A stretch of 64,000 nt of DNA from Curtobacterium sp. S6 (GCF_000710345.2 NZ_JHEL01000015.1:682001-746000), one strand, 5' to 3'. Shown: positions 1-11,013, numbered from the stretch's first letter. Made by a program: numbers and translations. The notes: a model not told the origin generated them from the letters alone.

Positions 1-409
1 TCTTCGCCTCACGCGACCTATCCCAGACGTCGATGCCGCGGATGAAGACCTGGCCCGCGGTGGGCCGCAACAGCCCGGTGGCCATGGAAAGGGTCGTGGT
101 CTTGCCCGCTCCGTTGCGGCCGACCAGGCCATACATCGATCCCGAGGGGATGTCCAGGTTGATCCCGTGGACGACCTCGCGTTGACCGAAGACGCGCGTC
201 AGGCCTCGACACGAGATCGCTTCCTGCCCGGTCGGCGGCGTGGGGCCGCCGAGGGGCGCGCTCGAAGTGGGCCGCTCGTCGGTGGGGCCTCCCTCGAAGG
301 GAGCCGTCGAGTCCCGGGTCGGCGGCGCTTCCTGACCGAAGCGAGGGGGCTGATGGGACGGTCCCGAATCTGGGTCGGGCGGGGGCGTGTGATTCTCTGG
401 TGTGTCCAT
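1..409 (-). CDS. ABC transporter ATP-binding protein (5' part only, cut by window edge)
   Basis: The first 136 codons of an ABC ATPase lie here; the rest continues past base 1. After an unusual Pro-, Ser- and Thr-rich tail of about 63 residues, the ATPase domain begins (AISCRGLTRVFGQREVV) and carries a Walker A motif, GRNGAGKTTT, near residue 95. The RGLTRVFG and TTTLSMATGLLRPTAG pattern is typical of DrrA/CcmA-type exporter ATPases whose permease is usually the next gene downstream, which is outside the window. The ATG at 409 is the best in-frame start, but its ribosome-binding site is weak. Substrate unknown. Confidence 0.85.
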   Translation of the reverse strand, partial: MDTPENHTPPPDPDSGPSHQPPRFGQEAPPTRDSTAPFEGGPTDERPTSSAPLGGPTPPTGQEAISCRGLTRVFGQREVVHGINLDIPSGSMYGLVGRNGAGKTTTLSMATGLLRPTAGQVFIRGIDVWDRSREAK

Positions 410-563
410 ATCAGGATCACATCACACTGCGGCCTCCGACACATCCACCCTGAGTCGGATTCTCGGTCCAGCGCCCAGAACGCGAGGCTCCTGACCGGGC
501 GCATCGCGAGAGCGGGGTCCGGGCCGTGACGTCGAAGCGTCTCGACCCGGGCCGCCTCCGGGA

Positions 564-1526
564 CTAGAACAAGGCACGCATGAGGGCCGCGCGCGCCGAG
601 ATCACTCGCGGGTCCTCGGCCCCGACGACGTCGAAGAGGTCAATCAACCGTTCGCGGACCGTGTTCTTGGTGTCCGGGTCGCCGCGCTGGACGAGACGGA
701 TCAGGCGTTGAAATGCGTCCTCGACGTGGCCGCCAGAAACATCCAGGTCGGCGACCGTCAGCTGGGCTGCCACGTCGTCGGGGTTTTGGGCCGCCGCTGC
801 GCGTGCCGCCTCGAGGTTCTCGTCCTTGACACGAGTCAGCAGGCCGACGCGGGCCACGCCGATCTTGGCCTCCCGATCTGCCGGGTTCTCGTTCAATGCC
901 TGTCGATAGGCCTCGGCGGCGGTGTCGTAATCCCCCTCGGCCAGGGCGTCCTGCGCCTTCTGGTGCAGGGGCGGCAGGGGCTGGGGCTCCGCGTCGCCGC
1001 TCCCCGCGACCGGGTCGAAGGTCGCGGTCAGCTGGGCCTGCTGCGCCAGTTGGAGCACCTGCCCCAACAGGGCCTGAACCTGATCGGCCGGCAGGGGCGA
1101 GTCGTACATGGGCGCCGGGCGACCGCCCAGCATGGCCACGACGGTCAACGATCCCTGGGCCTGGAAGGCCTGGGCGATCTCCGGGGAGCGTTCGATGTCC
1201 ACCGCCGCCAGGAGCAAGCGCCCCGCGGCCTGGTCGATGAATCCTTCCAGCTCGCGGACGCCGTCCGAAGCCTGTTGATCGCTGCCACGGTACAGGGCGA
1301 AGATGACCGGGCCCTGTCCCGAGAGCTGTGCGACCTCTTGGAATTGCTGCGTGTCGGTGATGTCTCGCCGATAGCTCGCCCCGGTCTTCGTCTGGCTCGC
1401 CTGAGGCCCACCGGCGTTGCCGGTGTTCAGCTGCGACAGATCGGGCGCGGACCGCGCCGACTCCGGAATGTGCTCTTCCGCGGCCGGTTCCTGAGGTTCT
1501 GGTGCTCCGAAGGCTCCCGTGGTCAT
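564..1526 (-). CDS. Thioredoxin-fold / tetratricopeptide protein (YbbN/CnoX-like)
   Basis: The 320-residue protein has a disordered N-terminus (about 1-60), a thioredoxin-like domain (about 60-165, VIFALYRGSD...LLLAAVDIERSPEIAQAFQAQG) and C-terminal TPR-like helices (about 185-320, DYDTAAEAYRQALNENPADREA). This architecture is that of the actinobacterial co-chaperone family related to E. coli YbbN/CnoX. The Cys-X-X-Cys redox pair is absent: the expected site reads YRGSDQQ, and no cysteine was seen in the whole protein, so thiol-disulfide chemistry is not expected and a holdase or scaffold role is inferred. The ATG at 1526 is preceded by a good GAAAGGA ribosome-binding site. It is divergent from the permease gene at 1670. 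Confidence 0.8.
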   Translation of the reverse strand: MTTGAFGAPEPQEPAAEEHIPESARSAPDLSQLNTGNAGGPQASQTKTGASYRRDITDTQQFQEVAQLSGQGPVIFALYRGSDQQASDGVRELEGFIDQAAGRLLLAAVDIERSPEIAQAFQAQGSLTVVAMLGGRPAPMYDSPLPADQVQALLGQVLQLAQQAQLTATFDPVAGSGDAEPQPLPPLHQKAQDALAEGDYDTAAEAYRQALNENPADREAKIGVARVGLLTRVKDENLEAARAAAAQNPDDVAAQLTVADLDVSGGHVEDAFQRLIRLVQRGDPDTKNTVRERLIDLFDVVGAEDPRVISARAALMRALF

Positions 1527-1669
1527 CTCGACCGTCCTTTCATCACGTGGTGTTCGGGGGTGGGCTCGTTGGGAATTATCTTCTCAAATTGCCCGGGACG
1601 GCCCCAAGCACGTCCGCCCTCCGGGTAATCTCGTGTGAGGCACACACTCGGATCGGCGAAAGGACCCTC

Positions 1670-3007
1670 ATGAACGGAACCGACCGCCCCCCGCGGTTCG
1701 GGTTAGGTCGTCTCTCCGGCCTACTCCGTTCGTTGCGCTCCGCACGGCCCGATGCACCGTCCATCCCCTGGGCCAAGCCTCGCCCGCGATTCGAGTTGCC
1801 GGAGGTCGAGCCCGCCCCGGAGGAGGGCGCGGTCCCTTCGGCGGCGCGAGACCTCGACGGCGGGCGCCTCGGAGCCGCCCCCGTTCCGCCGGAAGCCGCC
1901 GATACCCCGCACGATGCGGATCCCGGGGCGCGACGCGTCGGCGAAGCCCAGCCTGTCACCCTGGTGCGCCATCCCGTGCAATTCGGGTTCCTGGTGACCG
2001 TGGGCGTCGGACTCGCCCTGATGTGCTACTACTTGGCGGTCAACGTCGGCGCGCTCGGCGGGTGGATCACCGGGGCCATGTTTATCGCCCTGGGTCTCGA
2101 CCCGATCGTCCGATGGTTCGAACGCCGTGGTCTCCCCCGGCTCGCCGGCGTGATCGTGGTTCTCCTGGGCTTCGCCGGGCTCATCGTCTTGATGGCCACC
2201 GTGGTCATACCCACGATCGCGCGCCAGGCGTTGGGATTCATCAATGGTTTTCCCGACACCTTCGAGGACTTCCTCAACTCCGACTTCATGGTTGAGGTCA
2301 ACGAACAATTCGGCATTCGGGACAAGATCGATTCGGGGGCGGGAAATTTCCTGAATCACGCGTTCAGCGATTCCGGTCTGGTGGGCAACTTCCTCAACAG
2401 CCTGATCAATGCGGGGTCAACGATCGCGCAGGTGGTCACCGGAATCCTCATCGTGATGTTCCTGGCCCTGTATTTCGTCACGTCCCTCCCGTCCATCAAG
2501 GCGTGGGGCGTCCGGCTCGCGCCGCGATCCAAGCGCCCTCGGGTGGCCGAACTGACCGAGAAGATCACGAGTTCGGTCGGCAACTACGTCATGGGTCAGG
2601 CACTCGTCGCCGTTCTCAATGCCATCTACGCCCTGATTCTCATGAGCATCGTCGGGGTCCCCTTCCCCCTGCTGTGTGCCTTTGTCGTGCTGCTCCTGGC
2701 GTTCATTCCCCTCGTGGGCGGCGTGGTCGCGGGCCTGTTGGTAACCTTCATCGCCCTCGTCCAGGGATGGCAACCGGCGGTCATTTACGCGATCTTCTAC
2801 TTTGGCTATCTCCAGATCGAGGCGTATTTCATCTCACCGCGCATCATGAAGAAGGCCGTCGCGGTCCCGGGCGCCGTCGCGGTCATCGCCGTCGCCGGAG
2901 GCGGCGCCCTGTGGGGAGTGTTGGGCGCCATCATCGCGATTCCCGTGGCCGCCTCCGCGCTATTGCTCATTCGGGAAGTCTTCATCACCCGGCAGGACCG
3001 TCGCTGA
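1670..3007 (+). CDS. AI-2E family transporter (integral membrane permease)
   Basis: The 445-residue membrane protein has a hydrophilic N-terminal region of about 90 residues, then about eight hydrophobic segments. The family pattern is clear: a first helix pair (FLVTVGVGLALMCYYLAVNV, then ITGAMFIALGLDPIVRWFERRGLPR), a long extracytoplasmic loop with amphipathic helices, and the C-terminal block PLVGGVVAG...YLQIEAYFISPRIMKKAV. The family exports small molecules, and substrates vary (AI-2, Na+/H+ exchange, others). The ATG at 1670 was chosen over upstream in-frame starts because a GAAAGGA ribosome-binding site lies 6 nt before it. It is convergent with the hydrolase at 3020-3823, only 12 nt away. 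Confidence 0.85.
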   Translation: MNGTDRPPRFGLGRLSGLLRSLRSARPDAPSIPWAKPRPRFELPEVEPAPEEGAVPSAARDLDGGRLGAAPVPPEAADTPHDADPGARRVGEAQPVTLVRHPVQFGFLVTVGVGLALMCYYLAVNVGALGGWITGAMFIALGLDPIVRWFERRGLPRLAGVIVVLLGFAGLIVLMATVVIPTIARQALGFINGFPDTFEDFLNSDFMVEVNEQFGIRDKIDSGAGNFLNHAFSDSGLVGNFLNSLINAGSTIAQVVTGILIVMFLALYFVTSLPSIKAWGVRLAPRSKRPRVAELTEKITSSVGNYVMGQALVAVLNAIYALILMSIVGVPFPLLCAFVVLLLAFIPLVGGVVAGLLVTFIALVQGWQPAVIYAIFYFGYLQIEAYFISPRIMKKAVAVPGAVAVIAVAGGGALWGVLGAIIAIPVAASALLLIREVFITRQDRR

Positions 3008-3019
3008 CCCCTCCGGGCC

Positions 3020-3823
3020 CTACCCGCGGGGCTCGGTCCCCACCGGGCCGTCCCAGCTGGTCTTGAGCCGCATGGGTCGGCCCGCGACGGTCGAGACGAT
3101 TTCGTCGTGGACCCGCCGCACGTACTTTTCCCCGACCCACAGGTGCTTGGCGCCGTCGATGCCCAAGACCTTCGCTCGAGGGATCCGGGAAAATCTTTGG
3201 CGCGCCGCGGCTGGCTGGAGGTAGTCGTCCTTCTCCGGCACCAGAACGGTCAGGGGCAGGCCACAGTCGTCCCAGCGGGCCAGGTCCGCCTCATCGGCTC
3301 GATGCAGTGGCGGGGACAGCAGGATCGCGCCGCTGACGCCGTCGAGGACGGGCGTCCGTGATCCGTATTTCAGCGCGAGTTCCGTCCCGAAAGACCAGCC
3401 GACCAGCCAGATATTGGGCATCCCCCGGTCCTGGAGGAATCGCAGCGCGGCCTCGACGTCGTATCGCTCCCCGAGGCCTTCTTCGAATTCGCCCTCGCTC
3501 GTTCCTCTGGGCGAGGACGTGCCGCGCGTGTTAAAGCGGAAGACCGCCGCGTGCACCAGGGCGGGCAGGCGGTACGAGGCTTTCTTGAACACGTGAGAAT
3601 CCATGAACCCGCCGTGGGTCGGCAAGGGATGCAGGCACAACAGCGTCGCCCCGGGGGTCATGCCCTCCGGGGTGGCAAGCTCACCGACGAGGCGTTTGCC
3701 GTCCTCGGTGGTGAATTCCACGTTCTCGCGGACGGCCGGCAAGACGGTGGTCGGCCCGATCTCTTCGGGGCCGTCGGTCACGCGATCGACCTGGGCGGGA
3801 GTTGAGATAGCCATGCACACCAT
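3020..3823 (-). CDS. Alpha/beta-hydrolase fold protein
   Basis: The 267-residue cytoplasmic protein has a central alpha/beta hydrolase fold. The nucleophile elbow is GWSFG, preceded by the usual strand (NIWLVGWSFGTELAL). The oxyanion region LCLHPLPTHGG follows the first core strand, and a late His (GAKHLWVGEKYV) completes a plausible Ser-Asp-His triad. It resembles the uncharacterised KANL3/Tex30-type or dienelactone hydrolase-like alpha/beta hydrolases, and no substrate can be named. The start may be the GTG/ATG at 3823 or the ATG three codons later (3814); neither has a strong ribosome-binding site. Confidence 0.8.
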   Translation of the reverse strand: MVCMAISTPAQVDRVTDGPEEIGPTTVLPAVRENVEFTTEDGKRLVGELATPEGMTPGATLLCLHPLPTHGGFMDSHVFKKASYRLPALVHAAVFRFNTRGTSSPRGTSEGEFEEGLGERYDVEAALRFLQDRGMPNIWLVGWSFGTELALKYGSRTPVLDGVSGAILLSPPLHRADEADLARWDDCGLPLTVLVPEKDDYLQPAAARQRFSRIPRAKVLGIDGAKHLWVGEKYVRRVHDEIVSTVAGRPMRLKTSWDGPVGTEPRG

Positions 3824-3877
3824 TCTACCGGCGACGCCCCACCGTGGGCGGCCCTACCGGGTCCCCACAGGGCCGCG

Positions 3878-4213
3878 TCAGTGAATATCCCAACACTTCA
3901 CGTGCCAGTGGCGGCGTTCGCCGATCGCCCGTTCCTGGCCGAAGAGGTGGTCGTGGCGCCAGACGACGTAATGGGCCACGCCGACGGCGACGGTGCGGCC
4001 GCACCCCGGGCAGACGTAGGTCTTCCGGGCCGACGGGGCCGCGATGTACTGGACATACCACTGACCGGAAACGTCGGAATCGATTCGCGGCGAGGGGTCA
4101 AGGATTCGGGAGATGTCCCCGCCACCGGCCCCCGCCAATTTCTGCCATTTGCTCGGTCCGGACTTCCCGTGACCCGTTTGGGCCCGGCGGGGCGGTTTCC
4201 GAGAGCGTGCCAT
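3878..4213 (-). CDS. Small conserved zinc-site protein divergent from nucS
   Basis: The 111-residue protein has a basic N-terminus ([17 protein letters not shown]) followed by a compact domain with likely metal ligands: CPGCG, then [10 protein letters not shown], then RRHWHVKCW. That gives two Cys, several His and a final Cys, a plausible structural zinc site. Similar actinobacterial proteins are often loosely annotated as ATP/GTP-binding, but no P-loop is visible here. It is divergent from nucS, with 55 nt between the two starts. A CACAAT element lies 7 nt upstream of its ATG, which would suit a leaderless transcript. Function unknown. Confidence 0.75.
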   Translation of the reverse strand: MARSRKPPRRAQTGHGKSGPSKWQKLAGAGGGDISRILDPSPRIDSDVSGQWYVQYIAAPSARKTYVCPGCGRTVAVGVAHYVVWRHDHLFGQERAIGERRHWHVKCWDIH

Positions 4214-4261
4214 GCCTCTTATTGTGGCACAGCCGCGTGCGCAGAGGATCGCCCGCCCTTG

Positions 4262-4267
4262 TAGAGT
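4262..4267 (+). promoter_or_regulatory. Putative -10 element of nucS
   Basis: The hexamer TAGAGT sits 7 nt upstream of an in-frame GTG (4275), the spacing expected for a leaderless actinobacterial transcript. No convincing ribosome-binding site precedes either the ATG at 4269 or the GTG at 4275. No clear -35 was found. Inferred from sequence only. Confidence 0.35.
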
Positions 4268-4268
4268 G

Positions 4269-4970
4269 ATGCGAGTGCGACTAGTGATAGCAGACTGTTC
4301 CGTAGACTACGAGGGCCGCCTCAAGGCCCACCTTCCCCTGGCCACGCGCCTGCTGATGGTCAAGGCCGACGGCTCGGTGCTCGTGCATTCCGACGGCGGC
4401 TCGTACAAGCCGCTGAACTGGATGTCTCCCCCGGCGACGGTCCACGTGGAGACCTCCGAGGAGGCGGAATTCGACGACGAGGCCGTCGAGCGCTGGATCG
4501 TCCAGGCCGCAAAATCCGACGACCGCCTGGTGGTCCGGATCTACGCGAAGCACCACGAATCCGCTCACCAGCTCGGGGTGGATCCGGGTCTCATCAAAGA
4601 CGGCGTCGAGGCCGACCTTCAACGGTTGCTCGCCGAGCAGATCGAGATCCTCGGACCCGGCTACCGGCTGGTCCGGCGGGAGTACCCGACCGCGATCGGT
4701 CCCGTGGACATCCTCGCCCGGGATGCCACGGGCCACACGGTCGCCGTGGAACTCAAGCGCCGCGGGGACATCGACGGCGTGGAACAGCTCACGAGGTATC
4801 TCGAGCAACTCAATCGCGATCCGCTCCTGGCGCCGGTGCGTGGTGTCCTGGCCGCGCAACTCATCAAGCCCCAGGCCAAGACCCTCGCCGAGGACCGCGG
4901 GATATCCTGCGTCAGCCTCGACTACGACGCGATGCGGGGAGTCGACGATTCGGAAGGACGACTCTTCTGA
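4269..4970 (+). CDS. nucS: Mismatch-specific endonuclease NucS (EndoMS)
   Basis: NucS cleaves both strands at mismatched bases and supports non-canonical mismatch repair in actinobacteria and archaea that lack MutS/MutL. The start [18 protein letters not shown] and the N-terminal domain ([11 protein letters not shown]) are characteristic. The C-terminal RecB-like nuclease core is intact: GPVDILARD followed by VAVELKRRG supplies the catalytic Asp, Glu and Lys. The protein ends in GRLF, consistent with a sliding-clamp contact. The length of 233 residues is normal for the family. The GTG two codons downstream (4275) is an alternative start that would fit a leaderless mRNA. Confidence 0.95.
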   Translation: MRVRLVIADCSVDYEGRLKAHLPLATRLLMVKADGSVLVHSDGGSYKPLNWMSPPATVHVETSEEAEFDDEAVERWIVQAAKSDDRLVVRIYAKHHESAHQLGVDPGLIKDGVEADLQRLLAEQIEILGPGYRLVRREYPTAIGPVDILARDATGHTVAVELKRRGDIDGVEQLTRYLEQLNRDPLLAPVRGVLAAQLIKPQAKTLAEDRGISCVSLDYDAMRGVDDSEGRLF

Positions 4971-5029
4971 GGCATGCCGCGAGGGCACGTGGCAGGACAG
5001 CCTCGAGACGGTGAACGCCCTGGGAACGC

Positions 5030-5068
5030 ACGAAGGCCCGGCACTGATGGTCAGTGCCGGGCCTTCGT
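5030..5068. terminator. Bidirectional hairpin terminator between nucS and atpC
   Basis: A perfect 18-bp stem (5030-5047 with 5051-5068) closes on a 3-nt TGG loop. It lies between the convergent nucS and atpC stop codons and should fold in either transcript. The run of T on either side is short, so termination may be partial or Rho-assisted. Confidence 0.75.
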
Positions 5069-5101
5069 CATCGGGCTAACGCCGACGGACGCAGGAGATT
5101 C

Positions 5102-5365
5102 TTAGAAGTCTGCGTGATGGGCGGCGATGACGACGCTGTTGTTGGAAACCGTCAGGAATCCTTCGTGCAGCCTCGCCGTCTTGCGCTCACCGTCGACGGG
5201 ATCGATCACGAGTTCACCGTCCTCGGAGAGGAGGGCCAACGTGGGCTGGTGTCCGGCCATCACGCCGATATCACCGGCGGCGGTGCGGGCACGCACGTAC
5301 TTGGCCTCGCCCTTCCAGACGACGGACTCGCGAGATACCACTTCTACGTTGAGGACGGAGGCCAT
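5102..5365 (-). CDS. atpC: ATP synthase F1 subunit epsilon
   Basis: The 87-residue epsilon subunit is the last gene of the ATP synthase operon. It consists almost only of the N-terminal beta-sandwich (LNVEVVSRESVVWKGEAKYVRARTAA, GDIGVMAGHQPTLALL). The C-terminal two-helix inhibitory hairpin found in about 130-residue epsilon subunits is missing, as is common in Micrococcales, so epsilon-type inhibition is presumably absent or reduced. The ATG at 5365 follows the atpD stop by 2 nt; longer upstream frames overlap atpD and are rejected. Confidence 0.95.
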   Translation of the reverse strand: MASVLNVEVVSRESVVWKGEAKYVRARTAAGDIGVMAGHQPTLALLSEDGELVIDPVDGERKTARLHEGFLTVSNNSVVIAAHHADF

Positions 5366-5367
5366 GA

Positions 5368-6837
<1,470 letters not shown>

Positions 6838-6876
6838 TTACCTCTTCGCAGAAAGTGTCCGTACGGGGGAATGGTT

Positions 6877-7806
6877 TTAGGAGGCGGCGAGGGAATCGGC
6901 GCCCGCGACAATTTCGCTGAGCTCCTGGGTAATCTCCGCCTGGCGCGCGTTGTTCATGAGTCGCGTGTACTTCTTGACGAGGTCGTCGGCGTTGTCGCCC
7001 GCGGACTTCATCGCCCGCTGACGCGATGCCAGCTCGCTCGCCGAAGCCTCGAGGAGGCAGGAGAAGATCCGTGTCGCCACGTAGCGCGGCAACAACTCGT
7101 CCAGGACCTCTTCGGCGCTCGGCTCGAAGTCGAAGGACGCTGAGGTGTCGAACTCGTCGTCGGACAGCTCCTCCCCCGGCAGGATGTCTTCGCCCAATTC
7201 CTTGGCGTCCACGATGGTCAGCGGCAACAAGCGGAGAATCCGCGGAGTCTGGCTGACCATGGACTCGAACTGGGTGTAGACGATGTGCAGGTCGTCGACG
7301 CCGCCCTGGTCGTAGGGAGTCGAGAAACGCTCGACGAGGACGTCACGAATATCCGCGGCGGTCTCCACGTCGGGGTTGTCCGTGTTCCCGGACCACACCT
7401 TCTCGTAGGGACGTTCGCGGAAGTCGAAGTACTGCTTCGCCTTGCGTCCGACCAGGTACAGCTGAACCTCACGTCCCTCGCGACGCAACTTCTCGATCAG
7501 GCCTTCGGCCTTTTTCAGCACGTTGGCCGAGTACGAGCCGGCGAGTCCGCGGTCACTCGTCATGACCAGCACGGCCGCGCGGCGAGAAGCCGAACCGTCG
7601 TGAATGAGCGGGTGCGAGACCGAGGTCTGCGTGGCCACCGCGCTCACCGCACGGGTCAGAGCGTTCGCGTACGGACCGGCCGCGTTCGAGCGATTGCGGG
7701 CTCGGTTGATGCGCGAGGTCGCGATCATCTCCATCGCCTTGAAGATCTTCTTCATCGACGACGTCGAAGCAATCTTTTGGCGGTAAACCCGAATTTGGGC
7801 TCCCAT
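6877..7806 (-). CDS. atpG: ATP synthase F1 subunit gamma (rotor shaft)
   Basis: Gamma forms the rotating central shaft that couples c-ring rotation to beta-subunit conformational change. The conserved N-terminal helix ([29 protein letters not shown]), the Rossmann-like middle part ([15 protein letters not shown]) and the C-terminal helix ([17 protein letters not shown]...[12 protein letters not shown]) are all present. An acidic insertion ([26 protein letters not shown], about residues 203-230) in the globular domain is typical of Micrococcales gamma subunits. Length 309. Confidence 0.97.
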   Translation of the reverse strand: MGAQIRVYRQKIASTSSMKKIFKAMEMIATSRINRARNRSNAAGPYANALTRAVSAVATQTSVSHPLIHDGSASRRAAVLVMTSDRGLAGSYSANVLKKAEGLIEKLRREGREVQLYLVGRKAKQYFDFRERPYEKVWSGNTDNPDVETAADIRDVLVERFSTPYDQGGVDDLHIVYTQFESMVSQTPRILRLLPLTIVDAKELGEDILPGEELSDDEFDTSASFDFEPSAEEVLDELLPRYVATRIFSCLLEASASELASRQRAMKSAGDNADDLVKKYTRLMNNARQAEITQELSEIVAGADSLAAS

Positions 7807-7864
7807 AGAGCTTCCTTTCAGCCCGGACGGTGTGCGGCCCTCGCGGACCGCACACCCTCAGGTC

Positions 7865-9502
7865 TTATCGCTTGACGATCTGTTCCTGATCAACGTCCGA
7901 CTCCGCCGCGGGAGCGTGCTCCTCGTTGCCGGCCCGAACGGAACCTTCCGAGGAGCCGTGACCGGCCGAGTAATCGCGCTTGACGTTCTCGACGGCGGTC
8001 TTGAGCTCGGCGAGGGTGTCGTCCTCGAGCTTGCCGCTGTTGCGGATGGCCGCCAGAACGCCCGTGTTGCGACGCAGGTGATCGATGAACTGTTCCTCGA
8101 AGTCCAGAACCTGCGAGACCTCGAGGTCGTCCAGGTGGCCCTTCGTGCCGGCCCAAATCGACACGACCTGCTCCTCCACCGGGTACGGGGTGTACTGCGG
8201 CTGACGGAGCAACTCCATCAGGCGGGCACCGCGCACCAACTGGCGTCGCGAGGTCTCGTCCAGGTCGGAAGCGAACATCGCGAAGGCCTGCATCGACCGG
8301 TACTGGGCCAGATCGAGCTTGAGCGTACCGGAGACCTTCTTCATCGCCTTGATCTGAGCCGAGCCGCCCACGCGGGAGACCGAGACGCCGACGTCGACCG
8401 CCGGGCGCTGGTTCGCGTTGAACAGGTCCGACTGCAGGAAGATCTGTCCGTCGGTAATCGAGATGACGTTGGTCGGAATGAACGCCGAGACGTCGTTGGC
8501 CTTCGTCTCGATGATCGGCAGACCCGTCATCGATCCGGCGCCCAGCTCGTCCGACAGCTTGGCACAACGCTCGAGCAAGCGAGAGTGCAGGTAGAACACG
8601 TCACCCGGGTATGCCTCGCGTCCCGGCGGACGGCGCAGCAACAGGGAGACCGCACGGTAGGCCTCGGCCTGCTTCGAGAGATCGTCGAACACGATGAGGA
8701 CGTGCTTGCCGCCGTACATCCAGTGCTGACCGATCGCCGAGCCGGCGTACGGTGCCAGGTACTTGAAGCCCGCCGCGTCCGAGGCCGGGGAGGCCACGAT
8801 CGTGGTGTACTCCAGGGCGCCGTTCTCCTCGAGGGTCTGGCGCACCGAAGCGATGGTCGACGCCTTCTGCCCGACGGCGACGTAAATGCAGCGCACCTGC
8901 TTGTTGACGTCTCCCGACTCCCAGTTGTCCTTCTGGTTCAGGATGGCGTCGACGCCGATCGCGGTCTTACCGGTCTGACGGTCGCCGATGATCAGCTGAC
9001 GCTGACCGCGGCCGATCGGGATCATCGCGTCGATGGCCTTGAGGCCCGTCTGGAGGGGCTCGCCCACCGACTGACGCTGCGTCACGCCGGGAGCCTGGAG
9101 CTCCAGCGCGCGACGGCCCTCGGATTCCACCGGACCGAGATCGTCGATCGGCTGACCCAGCGGGTCGACGACGCGGCCCAAGAAGGCGTCGCCCACCGGC
9201 ACGGAGAGAACCTCTCCGGTGCGGTGAACTTCCTGGCCTTCTTCAATGCCGGCGAAGTCACCCAGGACGATCGCGCCGATGTCGCGGGTGTCCAGGCTCT
9301 GGGCGAGGCCGAGGGTCCCGTCCTCGAAGCGAAGAAGTTCGTTCGCCATGACCGAGGGAAGTCCCTCGATGCGAGCGATGCCGTCGGCGGCGCTGCTCAC
9401 GCGGCCCACCTCTACGCGCTGCGCGTCACCGGGTTCGTACGATGCCGCAAAGTCATCCAGCGCGCTGCGGACATCATCGGCATTGATGGTCAAATCCGCC
9501 AT
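7865..9502 (-). CDS. atpA: ATP synthase F1 subunit alpha
   Basis: Alpha alternates with beta in the F1 hexamer and carries non-catalytic nucleotide sites. The P-loop GDRQTGKT is at residues 173-180, and the family signature around the arginine finger region ([17 protein letters not shown]) is intact. The 545-residue length includes a C-terminal low-complexity tail of about 35 residues ([32 protein letters not shown] region). The ATG at 9502 has a GGAG ribosome-binding site; an upstream in-frame extension of 36 codons has no family similarity and is rejected. A 141-nt spacer separates it from atpH, longer than other gaps in the operon. Confidence 0.97.
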   Translation of the reverse strand: MADLTINADDVRSALDDFAASYEPGDAQRVEVGRVSSAADGIARIEGLPSVMANELLRFEDGTLGLAQSLDTRDIGAIVLGDFAGIEEGQEVHRTGEVLSVPVGDAFLGRVVDPLGQPIDDLGPVESEGRRALELQAPGVTQRQSVGEPLQTGLKAIDAMIPIGRGQRQLIIGDRQTGKTAIGVDAILNQKDNWESGDVNKQVRCIYVAVGQKASTIASVRQTLEENGALEYTTIVASPASDAAGFKYLAPYAGSAIGQHWMYGGKHVLIVFDDLSKQAEAYRAVSLLLRRPPGREAYPGDVFYLHSRLLERCAKLSDELGAGSMTGLPIIETKANDVSAFIPTNVISITDGQIFLQSDLFNANQRPAVDVGVSVSRVGGSAQIKAMKKVSGTLKLDLAQYRSMQAFAMFASDLDETSRRQLVRGARLMELLRQPQYTPYPVEEQVVSIWAGTKGHLDDLEVSQVLDFEEQFIDHLRRNTGVLAAIRNSGKLEDDTLAELKTAVENVKRDYSAGHGSSEGSVRAGNEEHAPAAESDVDQEQIVKR

Positions 9503-9643
9503 CTTGTGTCCCTGCTCTCCTAAATTGGTGGTCCCGTTTGCTTCTGGGACCGAGTGTACGTGTATGGGTTGATCGCACCGTGAATTCTTTCGCTCCCACG
9601 GGCGATCCACCTGAGTATCAGGCTGAATCGCCGCGAGGAGCGA

Positions 9644-10462
9644 TTAGGAAGAATGCACCGATCGATCGAGGTCTGCCACGCGGGAAGCGACGGTTCCGTC
9701 GATGACTTCGTCACCGACCTGCACCTTGATGCCGCCCAGGACCTCGGGGGCAACGGTGACGTCAAGGGTCATGTCGCGACCGTAGATACCGGAAACCGCG
9801 CGGAGAAGCCTTTGCCTGTGCTCGTCCGTCAGGGGTGCTCCGACCGTCACCTTGGCGATGAATCGCTGTGACATGCCCACCAGGACATTCGCGAATTTCT
9901 CCGCCAAGTCGGCCGGCAACATTCCGCGGGGGTGCTCGACGGCCTGGGCGATCAGCAGCCGGCCTTCGTCCGATGCCGCGGGGCTGACGCGAGAGGCAAG
10001 CGTCTTCTTGGCCTCAACGTCTGCCCGCTGATCGGTCAGCGCGGTCTGCAACTGCGGGTCGGACTGCACCGTCTTGGAGAACCGCAGCAGATCGTCGACC
10101 ACGGTCGACAGCGCATCCTCGCCCGCGGAATTCTCTGCGGAGAATGCCGCCGCAAGAACACCGAGGTGCTCGACGGCGTCGGCCAGGTCGCGTTCGGCCG
10201 ACCACCGGGATTCCGCGGCGCGCGCCACGATTTCCCGAACCGCGGGGTAGACCTTGCCTTCCAGAACGGACGACGCCACCTTGCCGCGCTGTTCCGCCTC
10301 CCGGGAGGGATCGGTCAGACCGCGACGCAGGGCGCCGTTGTGATCGAGCACGTCAGCGACGGCGAACAGCTCATCACTCATCGAGGAGTTGGCCTCGGTG
10401 GAGAAGCGCTGTTCGAACAGCTGGCTCAGCTTCCTGAGGGATTCAGTCGATACTCCTGCCAT
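9644..10462 (-). CDS. atpH: ATP synthase F1 subunit delta (peripheral stalk)
   Basis: Delta caps the F1 hexamer and joins it to the peripheral stalk b subunits. At 272 residues it is the long actinobacterial form rather than the 177-residue E. coli form. The N-terminal helical bundle starts MAGVSTESLRKLSQLFEQRF, and the C-terminal domain ends with the conserved VAPEVLGGIKVQVGDEVIDGTVASR. It overlaps atpF by one base (TAATG), so translation is probably coupled. In mycobacteria the b and delta genes are fused; here they are separate. Confidence 0.95.
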   Translation of the reverse strand: MAGVSTESLRKLSQLFEQRFSTEANSSMSDELFAVADVLDHNGALRRGLTDPSREAEQRGKVASSVLEGKVYPAVREIVARAAESRWSAERDLADAVEHLGVLAAAFSAENSAGEDALSTVVDDLLRFSKTVQSDPQLQTALTDQRADVEAKKTLASRVSPAASDEGRLLIAQAVEHPRGMLPADLAEKFANVLVGMSQRFIAKVTVGAPLTDEHRQRLLRAVSGIYGRDMTLDVTVAPEVLGGIKVQVGDEVIDGTVASRVADLDRSVHSS

Positions 10463-11013
10463 TACTTGGTCGCACCTGCATTTCGCTGCTGGTCCGCCTC
10501 AAGGTCAGCCAGGAAGCGGTCCACCACGCGGTGAGAGCGCTCGTCGTCGTTCAGGGACTCGCCAACGATCTTGCTGGCGAGCTGGGTAGCCAGGGTGCCC
10601 ACCTCGGTGCGCAGGGAGACCAAGGCAGCAGACCGCTCGGCCTGGATGGTCTTCTGTGCGTTCTCGGTGACCCGGGCAGCCTCGGCTGCGGCACGCTCTT
10701 TGTGCTCGGCGACAATCTGCTCGCCTTCCGCACGGGCGTCCTCACGGATCTTCTGCGCTTCGAGTCGCGCCGACTCGAGCTGCTGGTTGTACTCCTCACG
10801 AGCTGCAGCAGCCTCGGCCTGGGCCTTTTCGGCCTTGGCCAAACCACCCTCGATGGCCTCCTTGCGATCCTGGTAGATCTTTTCGAAGGTCGGGGCGATG
10901 AACTTGACGACGAGGTACAGAAGGATCAGGAACCCGAGGCCGGTGATGAGGATTTCCCACCAGTCAGGGGCCAGAGGGCTTGCACCCTCTTCCGCTGCCA
11001 TCATGAGTGACAT
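10462..11013 (-). CDS. atpF: ATP synthase Fo subunit b (peripheral stalk)
   Basis: The 183-residue b subunit has one N-terminal transmembrane helix (EILITGLGFLILLYLVVKFIAP) followed by a long charged alpha-helical coil (YQDRKEAIEGGLAKAEKAQAEAAAAREEYN and onwards) that dimerises as the stator arm. The ATG at 11013 opens MSLMMAAEEG. It sits 50 nt after the atpE stop. Confidence 0.95.
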   Translation of the reverse strand: MSLMMAAEEGASPLAPDWWEILITGLGFLILLYLVVKFIAPTFEKIYQDRKEAIEGGLAKAEKAQAEAAAAREEYNQQLESARLEAQKIREDARAEGEQIVAEHKERAAAEAARVTENAQKTIQAERSAALVSLRTEVGTLATQLASKIVGESLNDDERSHRVVDRFLADLEADQQRNAGATK

